A stretch of 64,000 nucleotides of DNA, taken from Ipomoea triloba (Eukaryota > Streptophyta > Magnoliopsida > Solanales > Convolvulaceae). Position numbers and translations under genes: made by a program. Under the pieces are notes generated by a model, which did no database searches, was not told where the DNA came from, and was given only the letters and a program-made list of their open reading frames with translations. The stretch lies in assembly GCF_003576645.1 (NCBI RefSeq), contig NC_044930.1:25602403-25666402 (forward strand), written 5' to 3'. Within the stretch, counting starts at the first letter, position 1, and each line of letters begins with the position of its first letter. Shown here piece by piece: positions 36,201 to 47,110 of the stretch.

Positions 36201-37843
36201 CAAAAATGATAAGCTTTCAACATAATACTTATCAATTTGTAAAACATTTATATACGTTATATATATATAGATATACATATTTATATAATTTAAACATAGC
36301 TAAATCCTCCAAAAATAAATATAGCTTATATTCTCCAAAATAATACATTTTTATATAGTAACTAAAATAATACGCTTTATCACCAAACATCAATCGTAGA
36401 TTACCAAATATTAGCTTTCTATAATAGAGTTCCTATTGAGCATATAATATAATAATAATATACAACAATATCCCACGAAACATAATTTCTCAAAATATCA
36501 ATTCTTTTCTCAAAATGGTATAATTATACATAATTTTAGGTACATAGGTTTTCAAATTACATATTTTATCAAAATACATAATATTTTAATTATAAATACT
36601 AATCTTATTAACTAAGAAATATGTAAAGTATAAACCCTTCTCAAAAATAATAAGTTCTTTAGTACATAACTCTTCAAAAATCATATAATAGTTCATTAAA
36701 CTAAAATAATTTCAAATGGGTTGAAGTAGCTTAATTTGGAAGGAATTTAAATTGTTAAAATAATTAATCCAAGGTTCAATTCCCAGTCAAAACAATTAAA
36801 TAATTTTTTTGAAGTATAATTTATAAAAACACAAGAAACACTTGATAGCAGGGATCGAACCCAGACCAACCGCTCTACAAGCAACGGCACAGACCACTCC
36901 AACAACACTGCCTATAGTGACTAAAACACGCAATAGCTCTATAAGAAATTCCAGTAGCTACTGGACACAGATCTCTGCGAAATTCACAGCCCAAAAATCA
37001 TACCAAATACCACAAAATACAACTTCATAGATACATCAACACTTCCAAACTTTAAACATGAACATACACTATTTTAGGAACAAAATAACACAATTTCTAA
37101 AGATTTAAAGTAGCAAAATAGCCAATAATTTCAACAATAAAACCTAGAGCAAAATAGTTTGGACATCCATGAATCCTTACCTCAAATGCTATCATCCTCT
37201 AGCAAAATCTCCTCCTAATCCTTAGGCTTAATCACAAGCTTCCCCTTCACCTTAAGTCTACCCCTTCACCTTAAGTCTAAGAAAAACCCCACACAACCAT
37301 AAATACCATTTTTCAATACATACACAAAACAAGAACAAGACAAAAATAGAGGATGTGAGAGATGAAGAAGGAATAATGGAGAAGAAGATGAAATCTTACC
37401 ACTTAGGGTTTCTTGGGGATGAACTCACGTGAGTGAGAGAGGAGAGGGGAAGAAATGAAGGGAAAATGGGGATATTTATACAGATGAGAAGGAAGTGGGT
37501 TAAGTGAGTCTAGAGATTTCCAAATCCTCATAATTGGGATGGGCTAAAAATTTGGCTTAGGAATATTTGGGCTCAAGCAAAGTCATTGGACTTGGGAAGA
37601 ATAATTTATTTGGGCTTAGAAAGTTTGATAGTTATAAAAATGATATTAGCAGGCTCCTCTCAGATAGATTTTGGATAGAAAATGTTTGGATCATAAAATA
37701 GTTTATTTAAAGCCTTAAACAAAATAATTTATTTTAATAGCATTTAAGCTAAAAATATTTATGGTATTAAAATAAATTTTATTTTTGAAAGTATTTGTAT
37801 TAAGTAATATCGCTTATTTGGAATAATTTTACGGGGTATTACA
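33216..37843. mobile_element. Very long solo LTR or LTR-like element (4.6 kb)
   Basis: It starts TGTAACACCCCC and ends GGGGTATTACA, with the 5-bp TSD 'ctgag' at 33211-33215 and 37844-37848. It has no gag/pol and no internal second terminus, so a solo LTR is the simplest reading; a large non-autonomous derivative is possible. It shares 'gcggaagc' near the left end and repeated 'gaccgcagccc' motifs (about 34390-34470) with the 2.45-kb solo LTR at 10852. Segment 35080-35900 is conspicuously poor in G on the plus strand. Confidence 0.78.
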
Positions 37844-37976
37844 CTGAGTATGTATGTGGGCTTTTTGTTAGGCTCAAGCCTAAGCCTACAATTGACCTAA
37901 TCTGGCTTGAAGCCTTTTTAAAAGCTTGTTTAATATGTAGGTCATTAAAAATGTTTCAAAGTATGTAAGTCATGCT

Positions 37977-38461
37977 TGTCGGCAAATGGATTAATTTAGC
38001 AGCAGCCACAATAGTTAGGCAAGTTGCAAAGTTTGATCAAGAATGTTAGGCAAGTCCAAGAGTTAGGCACCTACAAAGTTTGAACAAAAATATTTATTGT
38101 TTGGTCCCTAAACTTTGGACTAACTACAAAATGACCCCTATTCCTCAACTATAAATAGGGAAGTCATTTGCCATTCTTGTCATCCCAAATCATTCTATTC
38201 TTCCCTCATATACTAGAGATATTAGAGAGTTTGTTGAGTGTATTTCTCCTTCCTAGCAAGAGAGAATTATCCTTGTTTTCTCCTTGTTAGTTAGAGAGTG
38301 GTTGTAACTCCTATTTTCTCATAGTGAAATTCTTCTACCCTTGCCCGTGGTTTTTACCCTAATTTGTTTAGGGGTTTTCCACGTAAAATCTGTGCCTCAT
38401 TTATTTTTCTTTCTCAAATTATTGTTGCAATCTGATCTATCCCACTTCCGCGGGCGCAACA
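37977..38461 (+). repeat. Copia 5' LTR
   Basis: It starts TGTCGGCAAATGG and ends GCGCAACA. It differs from the 3' LTR at four sites: near 38137, 38159, 38394 and 38453. Confidence 0.93.
38150..38158 (+). promoter_or_regulatory. TATA box of the Copia 5' LTR
   Basis: 'tataaatag' lies about 170 bp into the LTR, where plant Copia U3 promoters sit. The 3' LTR carries the same motif at 41961. Confidence 0.6.
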
Positions 38462-38463
38462 AT

Positions 38464-38476
38464 TGGTATCAGAGCC
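38464..38476 (+). other. Primer-binding site (initiator tRNA-Met)
   Basis: TGGTATCAGAGCC starts 2 nt after the 5' LTR and is the standard plant Copia primer site complementary to the 3' end of initiator tRNA-Met. Confidence 0.9.
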
Positions 38477-38513
38477 TTTAGATATATTGTTCAGAATTTG
38501 TTTCAAGAACAAT

Positions 38514-39243
38514 ATGGCAGCGAAATTTGAGATTGAAAAATTCAATGGGAAAAATTTCTCATTGTGGAAATTGAAGGTGAAGGCTATCCTAAGGAAAGAC
38601 AACTGTCTAGCGGCTATCAGTGAAAGGCCGGTGGATTTTACTGATGACAAAAAATGGAGCGAGATGAACGAGGATGCTATGGCGGATCTATACCTGTCAA
38701 GCATCGAGGAGAAGAAGACGGCCAAGGAGATTTGGGATCACCTCAACCGGTTGTACGAGGCCAAGTCACTACACAACAAAATTTTCCTTAAGAGGAAATT
38801 ATATACTCTTCGTATGTCAGAATCTACTTCAGTGACGGAACACTTAAATACGCTGAATACTCTATTTTCTCAGCTTACATCTCTAAGCTGTAAAATAGAG
38901 CCATAGGAGCGTGCGGAATTTCTACTTCAGAGTCTACCTGATTCGTATGATTAACTCATCATCAACTTAACAAACAACATCCTTACAGACTATCTAGTCT
39001 TCGATGATGTTGCAGCTGCGGTTCTTGAAGAAGAAAGTCGGCGCAAGAACAAGGAGGACAGACAAGGTAATCTGCAACAGGCAGAGGCGTTAACGGTGAT
39101 GAGAGGAAGGTCAACAGAACGTGGCCAAAGCAGTGGTCGTGGTAGATCAAAATCAAGTAAGAAGAATTTAAAGTGTTACAACTGTGGAAAGAAGGGTCAC
39201 ATGAAGAAAGATTGTTGGAATTTGATGACTTCTGCAAGAAGGA
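38514..39243 (+). pseudogene. Copia gag with zinc knuckle, two in-frame stops
   Basis: ATG 38514 opens MAAKFEIEKFNGKNFSLW, the typical Copia gag start. TAG at 38904 and TAA at 38952 interrupt the frame. The same frame then reaches a CCHC zinc knuckle CYNCGKKGHMKKDC (39174-39215). Just after it (about 39240) the sequence jumps into the late part of integrase. Gag packages the element RNA; this copy cannot make full-length Gag without suppression. Confidence 0.88.
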
Positions 39244-41712
39244 AGGCAGTTCACGGTGGCATACACTCCTCAACAAAATGGAGTGGCAGAGCGGATGAAC
39301 AAAACCTTGCTGGAAAGGACAAGAGCAATGTTGAGGGCTGCGGGCTTAGAAAAATCATTCTGGGCAGAAACAGTCAATACCGCCTGTTATTTGGTGAATC
39401 GAGCTCCATCAACTGCAATCGAGCTGAAGACACCAATGGAGATGTGGACTGGTAAGCCTGTTGATTATTCAAACCTCCATATATTTGGAAGCATTGTGTA
39501 TGCAATGTACAATGCCCAGGAAATTACAAAGTTGGATTCGAAGTCCAGGAAATGTAGATTCTTGGGGTATGCTGATGGAGTAAAGGGGTATCGCTTGTGG
39601 GATCCCACTGCCCACAAAGTTGTCATCAGCAGGGATGTTATCTTTGTAGAGGACAAGCTACAAAGAGGAGAAGTTGATGATAACACGGAAAAGGAGAAGC
39701 CAGAAACTACTCAGATACAGGTAGAGGAGGAATTTGAACAAGATTCTTCTGAAGCAGAACCGGCGCACGAGGAACCAGAACCAGAACGCTCTAGAGCTCC
39801 AACAACTCGTCAATCAGACCGTGAAAGAAGACGTCCCACTTGGCACTCAGATTATGTTATGGAAGGGAATGTTGCATACTGCCTTCTAACAGAGGATGGT
39901 GAGCCATCAACCTTTCAAGAGGCGATAAACAGCTCAGATGTTTCTCAATGGACAGCAGCAATGCAGGAAGAAATAGAAGCTCTCCATAAAAATAATACAT
40001 GGGAACTTGTGCCACTACCACAAGGAAGGAAGCCAATTGGTAACAAATGGGTCTTCAAAATCAAAAGGAATGGTGACGATCAAGTGGAGCGGTATCGTGC
40101 AAGACTGGTGGTGAAGGGATATGCTCAGAAAGAAGGTATTGATTTCAATGAAATATTTTCACCTGTGGTTCGACTAACAACAGTTCGTGTAGTTTTGGCG
40201 ATGTGTGCTACATTCAACTTACATCTAGAGCAGCTAGATGTGAAAACGACTTTTCTTCATGGAGATCTTGAAGAAGAGATATATATGCTCCAGCCTGAAG
40301 GATTTGAAGACAAAGAGAATCAGAACTTGGTTTGCAGGTTGAACAAATCTCTGTACGGTTTAAAGCAGGCGCCAAGGTGTTGGTATAAGAGATTTGATTC
40401 CTTCATCATGTGCCTTGGATACAACAGACTGAATGCAGACCCTTGTGCATATTTCAAGAGGTTTGGAATAGATAACTTTGTTATATTGCTGTTGTATGTA
40501 GATGACATGTTGGTCGCCTTTGTTATATTGCTGTTGTATGTAGATGACATGTTGGTCGCAGGCCCCAACAAAGATCACATTGATGAACTGAAGGCACAAC
40601 TGGCTAGGGAATTCAAAATGAAGGACTTGGGACCAGCAAACAAGATTCTAGGGATGCAAATTCACCGAGACAGAGGTAATAGGAAGATTTGGCTTTCTCA
40701 AAAGAATTATTTAAAGAAAATCTTGTCACGTTTCAGCATGCAAGATTGTAAGCCAATTTCTACCCCTCTTCCTATTAATCTCAAAGTATCCTCAAGTATG
40801 AGTCCTAGCAATGAAGAAGGGAGGATGGAGATGTCTCGAGTACCGTATGCATCAGCGGTGGGGAGTCTAATGTTCGCTATGATATGTACAAGACCAGACA
40901 TTGCGCAAGCAGTGGGAGTAGTTAGTCGGTACATGGCGAATCTAGGCAGAGAGCATTGGAACTGTGTGAAGAGGATCCTAAGATACATCAAGAGGACCTC
41001 AGATGTTGCATTATGTTATGGAGGATCAGACTTTATTATCAACGGGTATGTGGATTCTGACTATGCAGGGGGTTTGGATAAAAGTAAATCTACGACAGGA
41101 TATGTGTTCAAAGTTTTGGATAAAAGTAAATCTACGACAGGATATGTGTTCAAAGTTTTGGATAAAAGTAAATCTACGACAGGATATGTGTTCAAAGTTG
41201 CTGATAAAAGTAAATCTACGACAGGATATGTGTTCAAAGTTGCTGATAAAAGTAAATCTACGACAGGATATGTGTTCAAAGTTGCTGGTGGAAGTAAATC
41301 TACGACAGGATATGTGTTCAAAGTTGCTGGTGGAGCTGTAAGCTGGGTTTCAAAACTGCAAGCAGTTGTGGCTACGTCAACAACAGAAACAGAATACGTA
41401 GCAGCTACACAAGCCAGTAAAGAAGCAATTTGGTTGAAAATGCTATTGGAGGAGCTCGGGCACAAACAAGAGTTTGTCTCTTTGTTTTGTGACAGTCAGA
41501 GTGCCTTGCATCTAGCAAGGAATCCTGCATTTCATTCAAGGACGAAACACATACGAGTGCAGTACCATTTCATTCGAGAGAAGGTGGAAGAAGGGACAGT
41601 AGATTTGCAGAAAATCCATACCACGGACAACGTAGCAGATTTCCTAACAAAGGTAATCAATGTTGATAAGTTTACTTGGTGTCGATCTTCTTGTGGCCTG
41701 ATAGAGACGTAA
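39244..41712 (+). CDS. Copia pol remnant: integrase C-terminus, reverse transcriptase and RNase H
   Basis: An uninterrupted frame of about 820 codons without a natural start; it was part of a polyprotein. It begins at QFTVAYTPQQNGVAERMN, after the integrase catalytic Asp residues, and continues through GKPVDYSNLHIFG, WVFKIKRN, QLDVKTTFLHGDL, LLYVDDMLVA (RT active site, present twice through a 42-bp duplication), an RNase H region and a C-terminal TKHIRVQYHFIRE-VADFLTK stretch. RNase H contains six 42-bp copies. It lies +1 relative to gag. Protease and most of integrase are deleted. Confidence 0.9.
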   Translation, partial: RQFTVAYTPQQNGVAERMNKTLLERTRAMLRAAGLEKSFWAETVNTACYLVNRAPSTAIELKTPMEMWTGKPVDYSNLHIFGSIVYAMYNAQEITKLDSKSRKCRFLGYADGVKGYRLWDPTAHKVVISRDVIFVEDKLQRGEVDDNTEKEKPETTQIQVEEEFEQDSSEAEPAHEEPEPERSRAPTTRQSDRERRRPTWHSDYVMEGNVAYCLLTEDGEPSTFQEAINSSDVSQWTAAMQEEIEALHKNNTWELVPLPQGRKPIGNKWVFKIKRNGDDQVERYRARLVVKGYAQKEGIDFNEIFSPVVRLTTVRVVLAMCATFNLHLEQLDVKTTFLHGDLEEEIYMLQPEGFEDKENQNLVCRLNKSLYGLKQAPRCWYKRFDSFIMCLGYNRLNADPCAYFKRFGIDNFVILLLYVDDMLVAFVILLLYVDDMLVAGPNKDHIDELKAQLAREFKMKDLGPANKILGMQIHRDRGNRKIWLSQKNYLKKILSRFSMQDCKPISTPLPINLKVSSSMSPSNEEGRMEMSRVPYASAVGSLMFAMICTRPDIAQAVGVVSRYMANLGREHWNCVKRILRYIKRTSDVALCYGGSDFIINGYVDSDYAGGLDKSKSTTGYVFKVLDKSKSTTGYVFKVLDKSKSTTGYVFKVADKSKSTTGYVFKVADKSKSTTGYVFKVAGGSKSTTGYVFKVAGGAVSWVSKLQAVVATSTTETEYVAATQASKEAIWLKMLLEELGHKQEFVSLFCDSQSALHLARNPAFHSRTKHIRVQYHFIREKVEEGTVDLQKIHTTDNVADFLTKVINVDKFTWCRSSCGLIET
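41075..41336 (+). repeat. Six 42-bp copies inside Copia RNase H, plus the RT duplication upstream
   Basis: The peptide KSTTGYVFKV occurs six times, with spacer changes L/A/GG. Spacing is exactly 42 bp, the same as the duplicated LLYVDDMLVA at 40477-40560. Normal Copia RNase H has one copy of this SxTGYVF motif. It is likely an assembly artefact; it keeps the frame because 42 is divisible by 3. Confidence 0.85.
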
Positions 41713-41775
41713 GCGACATGGAAAGTGCAAGGTAGAAAGAATGGTGTGAAGATATGATTGTTACAATCTAATCTT

Positions 41776-41787
41776 CAAGTGGGAGAT
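41776..41787 (+). other. Polypurine tract of the Copia element
   Basis: 'caagtgggagat' directly precedes the 3' LTR, the position used to prime plus-strand synthesis. Confidence 0.75.
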
Positions 41788-42272
41788 TGTCGGCAAATGG
41801 ATTAATTTAGCAGCAGCCACAATAGTTAGGCAAGTTGCAAAGTTTGATCAAGAATGTTAGGCAAGTCCAAGAGTTAGGCACCTACAAAGTTTGAACAAAA
41901 ATATTTATTGTTTGGTCCCTAAACTTTGGACTAACTACAAAATGACCCATATTCCTCAACTATAAATAGGGAGGTCATTTGCCATTCTTGTCATCCCAAA
42001 TCATTCTATTCTTCCCTCATATACTAGAGATATTAGAGAGTTTGTTGAGTGTATTTCTCCTTCCTAGCAAGAGAGAATTATCCTTGTTTTCTCCTTGTTA
42101 GTTAGAGAGTGGTTGTAACTCCTATTTTCTCATAGTGAAATTCTTCTACCCTTGCCCGTGGTTTTTACCCTAATTTGTTTAGGGGTTTTCCACGTAAAAT
42201 CTGTGTCTCATTTATTTTTCTTTCTCAAATTATTGTTGCAATCTGATCTATCCCACTTCCGCGAGCGCAACA
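41788..42272 (+). repeat. Copia 3' LTR
   Basis: 485 bp, with the same ends as the 5' LTR. It is followed at once by the right TSD 'atgct' (42273-42277). Confidence 0.93.
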
Positions 42273-44528
42273 ATGCTTTAAGTCTATTTAGAGCCTACAT
42301 ATTAAGTTTTTTTGAAAACTTTAATAAGTATTTCTAAATACTTGAAATATACCAAATACAAAACTAATATATATAACTACATAAGTATATCACCACAATG
42401 CAAACATAATAACATTAAAACATAAAATAAAATAAATTAAGTCACGACATTAATTAGCATGCTGGTTAACTTGTTTAGGAATAAATTCAATTGTGTATTA
42501 TTGTTTGTCTTCCTATATAATTTCATAAATATTTAACAATCAACTTACATAATCAAGACACAGACTCTTTATTAAATATTATAACAATAAGAACAATTAA
42601 ACAATAAAAACACTTATAGTAGGATTAACAAGAATGTTTAACTTCAATAAGAATGTTTCTAAACACTTAAAATTAAAACTTGTAATGGTAACAAACTTTG
42701 CATTTTTTTGTTGAATCACATGAAGTTTAGAAACTAGCTGCAATGGTTTTGCTGAGTAAGTATACTATAATAATTCAGTAGATTAGATTTTAACCGTATC
42801 CATCTTGCATTGCATGCACAATCATCTCTGTTATAATCATTCCATTTAATTATTTCTTGCTCTATAATTGATCAAGACTAATTATTAACTTGGATATGAT
42901 AAGTTCCAGAAACAGTTTAGAGAAGTTCAATAGAATGGGCTTTAGATGGTGTAACCACTCTAATCAAAATAGTAGAGCAAGACCTTATGGATCCCGAACT
43001 ACTTTCGATTCTTGATGCTGGAGGAATGAAGGTGTGGCTGCTCGAAACCATCGAGTTGCTGTCTGCCAAGCTCTGCATTCTGCAAGCATATTTTGAGGAG
43101 GGGTGGCGTACAGTGGAGGATAGGTGGATTGAAGGGATAGTTTGTGAAATAAATTAAAAGATGAAATGAAACTATTCTATTGTAATCCCGTAATTTGGAA
43201 TGCTCGTAGGGACATGGAAATAATTCTAAGAAAAATTGAGGAAGTTGAAAAACGGATGCTGATGGTAAAAAAAGGAACTACTTATGGGGGAAATAACATC
43301 ACTGTTTGGGATACCTACCGAAGTGCTTTAGACCCTGAGGATGAAGTAATTGTAGGAATCCACAGTGATATAGAGACGATAGTTGACCGCCTCTGTTATT
43401 CACACTTTATGAGATCAGTTTTCGTCATTTTGAGGAATAGTAACATTCACATGTTTCGGAAATATGTTGAAAACCCTGTGCTGAAACTACAAGTTATCCC
43501 ACTCGTTGGGGAAGGAGGCATAGGAAAAACTACATTAGCCAAAAGAGTCTATAGACATCCAAGAACTATTGCTAGCTTTCACATTCGAGCGTGGGTAATT
43601 TTGTCTCAGAATCTTAACCTCAGAGAGATTCTCATTGGTTTGTTACGTTGTATTTCACCAATAACAAGTGAAAACTACGACATAGACGATGTTCAAATAG
43701 GTAAGCAATTATACAAAAGTTTGATGGGCAAGAAGTACTTAATTTTTTTGGATGACATATGGGATATTGTCCCATGGATTGTTATCCAAAGATATTTCCC
43801 AGAGAATTTAAACGGAAGCCGAATCTTAGTAACTAGTCGGTTTGAAGAGGTGGCTCAAGAATTAAGTGCAAATACCTACTATGTGAAACATCAAACTTTA
43901 GAGGATCATTGGGAATTATTTACAAGGAAAGTGTTCGGACAAAGCCAATGTGTTCCCATTGAATATGAGGAAATTGGGAAACGCATTGTTTGTGGTTGTG
44001 CTGGATTACCCCTAATAGTTTTTTTAATTTCTGGACTTTTAATGACAGCAAAAGGGTCTCTAGAAATATGGAGAGATGTTGCCCGAACTTTGGATGGAGT
44101 TGGTATATATGATGACAGAATGCGCGCAGTATGCACTACAAAATAAAATCTTTTTCCTTACCAACAGGCAACAACCCTATGACAGTAGCTAATTCACCTT
44201 GAGGTGCTTAAACTAAAAGATTTTGTCTTTTGTGGCCAAACATGGAAACCATCGAAGCAGGGCTTTCGGGAATTAAAGGCACTTTTTATTTCACGTAACA
44301 TTGGATTGCAAGTTCTAATCATTTTCCAGTTCTGGAGCGCCTTGTCTTAAGATATTGTTGGGAATTGAAACAAGTTCCAATTAATTTTGCAAAAATTACA
44401 ACACTAAATTTAATTGTATTAGAATGTTGCTACTCTTCTCTTGTGACTTCTGCAATGCAGATTTCTTATGCAAAAAGAAGAGCATTAAAGGGAAAGGCAG
44501 ATTGTCCACTTCGTGTTCGTAAAGTTGG

Positions 44529-44953
44529 TGACGGTAATAATGTGTTACCGGTATGTATTTGAGTATTATTTGAATGTAATTGAGGAATACAATGTTGAGC
44601 GTAGTGCTCAGTGTACAAGAGAGTTCAGTATGTATTGTCTAGTAAGAAATGTCGTAAGAAGTCTCCTCTCACTATGTGGTTGTGAGTCTTTTTATTCCTT
44701 TCAGCTCAGTAACGGAGCATTGATGAGGAGTTGAACGTTGGACATCAATACTTGAGGTGTTGAATGCTGAGGAGCTGAACGTCGGTCATCAATGCTGAGG
44801 AGCTGAACGTTGGCCATCAATGCTGAGGAATTGGACCGTTGCGCATTGATGCTGAGGGAGTGAGGTGTCTTGGGTAGTTTGAACGGCAACTGTCTTGGAC
44901 AAGGTCTTGCCAATGGTTCCGGGTCGGGTGCTGCTAGCCTGATTACTCTGTCA
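44529..44953 (-). repeat. Left terminal repeat of the Gypsy-type element (3' LTR in element sense)
   Basis: 425 bp, TGACGG…CTGTCA on the plus strand. It has an internal run of 'aggagctgaacgttgg(t/c)catcaatgctg' repeats of about 28-40 bp (44710-44840) that accounts for part of the length difference from the right LTR. Confidence 0.85.
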
Positions 44954-44970
44954 CCAGTCCCCCCACTCCC
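44954..44970 (-). other. Polypurine tract of the Gypsy-type element
   Basis: On the minus strand 'gggagtggggggactgg' abuts the LTR, which fixes the element on the minus strand. Confidence 0.7.
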
Positions 44971-45059
44971 TAGCCAACGAGAGTGATTGAGGTAGTTTGG
45001 GAGTAATTAAGTGTCGTCTAAAAATTGTTATTTTATTTTATTTTAATTTAATTTTTTTT

Positions 45060-45215
45060 TTTTGAAGAGTGGCCGAGGTCGGCCTCGGCTTTTGAAGAGT
45101 GGCCGAGGTCGGCCTCGGCCATGGGTGCCGATGTCGGCCACGGCCATGGGTGTGTCCGAGGTCGGCCTCGGCCTTGGGTGTGGCCGAGGTCGGCCACGCC
45201 TAGACCCAGTTTCAA
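45060..45215. repeat. 'gtggccgaggtcggcctcggcc' minisatellite
   Basis: About six variants of a near-palindromic, GC-rich unit built on 'ggccgaggtcggcctcgg'. A second set in the same style lies at 45700-45835 and 47105-47340. All are inside the Gypsy-type element. There is no credible protein. Confidence 0.75.
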
Positions 45216-45236
45216 TTTTTTTTTTTTACGTTTTTG

Positions 45237-45680
45237 CGTGCGAGCTCACCTCGATCAATTGAAGGTCCGATCAAAGATCCGCTCTCCCGTCAGGTAGCTA
45301 GCGAGATCAGATCTCGTGCCGGTCTTAAGAGATTAGAGTGTGGTGTTTTTTGAATCCAAGACATTTTTACGTGTGAGCTCACCTCGACCGATCGAAGGTC
45401 CGATCAAAGATCCGCTCTCCCGTCAGGTAGCTAGCGAGATCAGATCTCGTGCCGGCCTTAAGAGATTAGAGTGTGGTGTTTTTTGAATCCAAGCCTTTGG
45501 CTGGGCTTAGAAAAACACTCTCCCGTTGGGTAGCTAGTGAGATTGGATCTCGTGCCAGCCCTAAGGGACTATAGTGTGGTGTTTTTGAAATCAAGCATCT
45601 GGCTTGACCCAGGAAAACACTCTCCCGTTAGGTAGCTAGCGAGATCGGATCTCGTGCCGACCATAAAGGAATAGAGTTAT
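45237..45680. repeat. Four diverged tandem units with 'ggtagctagcgagatc'
   Basis: 'ctctcccgt(c/t)(a/g)ggtagcta' recurs at about 45281, 45415, 45521 and 45625, each followed by 'gagatc(a/g)gatctcgtgcc' and 'tagagtgtggtgtttt'. Units are about 105-135 bp. The GATC-rich core is a short palindrome (agatcagatct). Non-coding. Confidence 0.75.
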
Positions 45681-45839
45681 TTTATTTGTTATCATTGTGG
45701 CCGAGGTGCGGGACCTTGGTCACAGTGGTCAAGGCACGGGGCCTCGACCATGGCCGAGGTGATGACCTCGGCTAAAATTAGCCAAGGTGAGGACCTCGGC
45801 AAAATGGCCGAGGTGATGACCTCGACATATTTATTGGTG

Positions 45840-47110
45840 ACATTGCTCGGGGAGGTGACGCCACTCACCGCTTGAGGAGGTGATGCTGCTTGAGGAGCAG
45901 CGCCGCTTGAAAAGGTGAAGTTGCTCGGGGAGGTGACACCACTCACCGCTCGAAGAGGTGATGCTGCTCGAGGTGGTGACGCCGCTCGAGCAAGTGACAC
46001 TGCTCGAGGTGGTGACGCTGTTCGAGGTGGTGATGCTGCTCGCGGTGGTGGCACTGCTCGTGGAGGTGACGCCACTTGAGGAGGTGATACCACTTGATGA
46101 GGTGACGCTGCGTGAGGAGCAGCGCCACTTGATGAGGTGACACCAGTTTGATGAGGTGACACCCGCTTGATGAGGTGACGCTGCTTGAGGAGCAGCGCCA
46201 CTTTATGCGGTGTCACCAGCTTGGTGAGGTGACGCTCAGCTTGATGGGGTGACACCCGCTTGCCAGCTTGATGAGGTGACACCAGCTTGATGAGGTGACA
46301 CCCGCTTGATGAGGTGACACCCACTTGATGAGGTGACACCAGCTTGATGAGGTGACACCCGCTTGATGAGGTGACGCTGCTTGAAGAGCAGCGCCACTTG
46401 ATGAGGTGACACCAGTTTGATGAGGTGACACCCGCTTGATGAGGTGACGCTGCTTGAGGAGCAGCGCCACTTTATGCGGTGACACCAGCTTGGTGAGGTG
46501 ACGCTCAGCTTGATGGGGTGACACCCGCTTGATGAGGTGACACCCGCTTGATGAGGTGACACCCGCTTGATGAGGCTTGATGAGGTGACACCTGCTTGAT
46601 GAGGTGACACCAGCTTGATGAGGTGACACCAGCGTTCACTGGGTAACGCCACTGCTCACAAAAGGTGAACGCACAAGTGAAGGAGGCGGACGCGCTTGAG
46701 GAGGAAGCGCTACTGCTTGGAAGTCCACGGCTTGGATGGGAGTAGTGTTCACTTGATAACGCCACTGCTTGTAAGTCCACTACTTGGATGGGAGCAGCGT
46801 ACACCAGCTTGGTGAGGTGACGCTGCGTGAGGAGCAGCGCCACTTGATGAGGTGACACCAGTTTGATGAGGTGACACCCGCTTGATGAGGTGACACCCGC
46901 TTGAAGAGCAGCGTCACTTGATGAGATGACGCTGCTTGAAGAGCAGCGCTACTTGATGAGGTGACGCTGCTTGAGGAGCAGCGCCACTTGATGAGGTGAC
47001 ACCCACTTGATGAGGTGACGCTGTGTGAGGAGCAGCGCCACTTGATGAGGTGACACCAGTTTGATGAGGTGACACCCGCTTGAGGAGCAGCGCCACTTGA
47101 TGAGGTGGCC
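45840..47110. repeat. 19-bp minisatellite array with embedded hairpin units
   Basis: The basic unit is 'cttgatgaggtgacacccg', 19 bp with variants. It alternates with 'gaggtgacgctgcttgagg' and 'agcagcgccacttgatg' units, whose junction 'gctgcttgaggagcagc' is a perfect 6-bp-stem hairpin. Because 19 is not a multiple of 3, the array translates to the same 19-residue SPHQ/CHLIK repeat in all minus frames. Those long frames are not genes. Confidence 0.85.

Larger units (their letters stand above)
37977..42272 (+). mobile_element. Ty1/Copia retrotransposon, internally deleted, recent
   Basis: The two LTRs are each 485 bp (37977-38461 and 41788-42272), with TSD 'atgct' at 37972-37976 and 42273-42277. 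A tRNA-Met-type primer site follows the 5' LTR, and a purine tract precedes the 3' LTR. I count four differences between the LTRs, so insertion was recent. Gag has two stops, protease and the integrase catalytic core are deleted, and RT-RNase H is open. It must have depended on proteins from another copy if the deletion preceded insertion. Confidence 0.93.
33131..42690. mobile_element. GGCCTG-rich hAT-like repeat interrupted by a solo LTR and a Copia element
   Basis: Pieces at 33131-33215, 37844-37976 and 42273-about 42690 join into one sequence collinear with the uninterrupted copy at 51931-52510. Examples are 'gtatgtaggctttttgtta' around the first break and 'agtcatgctttaagtctat' around the second. 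Both breaks carry the retroelement TSDs. The right terminal part seen in 29264-30787 is missing. Confidence 0.75.

Noticed and set aside
36840..36905. tRNA-like sequence on the minus strand ('gggttcgatccctgct') inside the 4.6-kb solo LTR
   Set aside because: A B-box-like string exists, but I could not build a full cloverleaf. It may be a SINE scrap, so it is not annotated as a tRNA.
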